DNA from: Runella zeae DSM 19591
GTDB lineage: Bacteria; Bacteroidota; Bacteroidia; Cytophagales; Spirosomataceae
Assembly: GCF_000423565.1 (NCBI RefSeq)
Contig: NZ_AUIF01000010.1
Location: forward strand, 1 to 64,000
DNA length: 64,000 nucleotides
Direction of reading: 5' to 3'
Both the position numbers and the translations under genes were made by a program. This document shows, piece by piece, positions 63,122 to 64,000 of this stretch (position 1 is the first letter of the stretch; every line of letters begins with the position of its first letter). The notes beneath the pieces were generated by a model. The model did not search any database and was not told the origin of the DNA. It saw nothing but the letters and a program-made list of their open reading frames with translations.

Positions 63122-64000
63122 ATGACAACGTTAGTAAACTCCCCTTTCCAAGTTGATACGCGCGGCTACTACGGGCAGTTTGGTGGGGCATATATTCCCG
63201 AAATGCTATATCCTAACGTGGAAGAGCTTCGAGAAAATTACCTCCAAATCATTGCCCAGCCTGATTTTCAGGAAGAATTTCAGGGGTTGTTGCGCGATTA
63301 TGTAGGCCGCCCTACGCCCTTATATTTTGCAAAACGACTTTCTGAAAAATACAATACCAACATCTATCTCAAGCGTGAAGACCTTTGCCATACGGGTGCT
63401 CATAAAGTAAATAATACAATCGGTCAGATATTGCTTGCCAAACGCCTCGGCAAAAACAAAATCGTGGCCGAAACAGGAGCCGGCCAACATGGCGTGGCCA
63501 CTGCCACTGTATGTGCATTGATGGGCATGGAATGTATCGTATATATGGGTGCGATTGATATCGAACGCCAAGCGCCTAATGTGGCTCGTATGCGCATGTT
63601 AGGAGCAGAGGTACGCCCGGCTACAAGTGGCTCACAAACTCTCAAAGACGCTACCAACGAAGCCATGCGACATTGGATCAACAACCCAACCGATACGCAC
63701 TATATCATTGGGTCGGTAGTAGGGCCACATCCTTATCCCGACATGGTGGCACGTTTTCAGTCGGTTATTTCGGAAGAAATCAAAAAACAATTATTAGAAA
63801 AAACAGGCTCCGAACTTCCTAACTATGTCATTGCATGTGTAGGGGGAGGTTCCAATGCCGCAGGTGCTTTTTTTCATTTCCTAGATGATACTTCCGTCAA
63901 ACTCATTGCGGCCGAAGCAGGTGGACATGGTATTACTTCTGGGCTGTCGGCGGCCACTACTTTTTTAGGAAAGATGGGCGTTTTGCATGGCAGCAAAAGT
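63122..64000 (+). CDS. trpB: tryptophan synthase beta subunit (C-terminus beyond window edge)
   Basis: Starting at the ATG at 63122, 293 codons are visible and the frame is open at the right edge, so the last quarter is missing. '[19 protein letters not shown]', '[20 protein letters not shown]' with the PLP-binding Lys, '[20 protein letters not shown]' and '[18 protein letters not shown]' identify TrpB. It condenses indole with serine. It follows trpF by 82 bp; trpA is expected next but is not visible. Confidence 0.97.
   Translation, partial: MTTLVNSPFQVDTRGYYGQFGGAYIPEMLYPNVEELRENYLQIIAQPDFQEEFQGLLRDYVGRPTPLYFAKRLSEKYNTNIYLKREDLCHTGAHKVNNTIGQILLAKRLGKNKIVAETGAGQHGVATATVCALMGMECIVYMGAIDIERQAPNVARMRMLGAEVRPATSGSQTLKDATNEAMRHWINNPTDTHYIIGSVVGPHPYPDMVARFQSVISEEIKKQLLEKTGSELPNYVIACVGGGSNAAGAFFHFLDDTSVKLIAAEAGGHGITSGLSAATTFLGKMGVLHGSKS

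Overview
The window reads as chromosome of a Bacteroidota bacterium, most likely of the order Cytophagales. The evidence is SprB-repeat adhesins, type IX secretion (T9SS) C-terminal sorting domains, a SusC/SusD pair, a hybrid-type propeller histidine kinase with a LytTR regulator, many Bacteroidota-style lipoproteins, promoter -7 elements of the TAnnTTTG kind, and weak Shine-Dalgarno sequences. No rRNA, tRNA, CRISPR array, transposase or phage gene was seen. The species assignment is inference from gene content only.

Region 1 (1-21583) is a cell-surface block. Four tightly spaced minus-strand genes encode an IPT-domain lipoprotein, a 2359-residue adhesin with 22 SprB repeats and a T9SS tail, a 604-residue predicted outer-membrane barrel, and a giant FN3/Ig-like protein that runs off the left edge of the window. 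A divergent 1710-residue secreted protein carries the same type of Cys-rich Ig-like repeats. An 11-bp perfect palindrome lies between the two transcription units.

Region 2 (21580-29851) is metabolic and transport. It holds a secreted thioredoxin-like protein, a Tat-signal Gfo/Idh/MocA oxidoreductase, an NCS1-type permease, a 54-residue membrane peptide, a RhaT-type sugar symporter whose start lies in a 19-bp perfect inverted repeat, an ABC ATPase, and two exported TIM-barrel sugar isomerase/epimerase-like proteins.

Region 3 (30014-43563) is mostly housekeeping and regulation. It has recG, a LytTR response regulator next to its propeller histidine kinase (split by a 20-bp tandem duplication), a stand-alone LytTR protein, mnmD, a MoeB/ThiF-rhodanese fusion, a choice-of-anchor-I type lipoprotein, and a siroheme pair (cobA plus a nitrite/sulfite reductase with a HEPN-like tail). 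Several intrinsic terminators are clear here.

Region 4 (43825-52163) is a five-gene minus-strand SusC/SusD operon that ends in a T9SS-secreted M43 metalloprotease. This suggests uptake of protein-derived material rather than glycan.

Region 5 (52361-64000) holds a small redoxin, a glycosyltransferase, a 538-bp non-coding stretch with three copies of a novel repeat, then nadE, mgsA and trpG. After a probable terminator come rfaE1, hemC, trpD, a Uma2-family gene, trpC, trpF and trpB (cut by the right edge). Tryptophan genes are therefore interleaved with heptose, haem and Uma2 genes in one rightward run.
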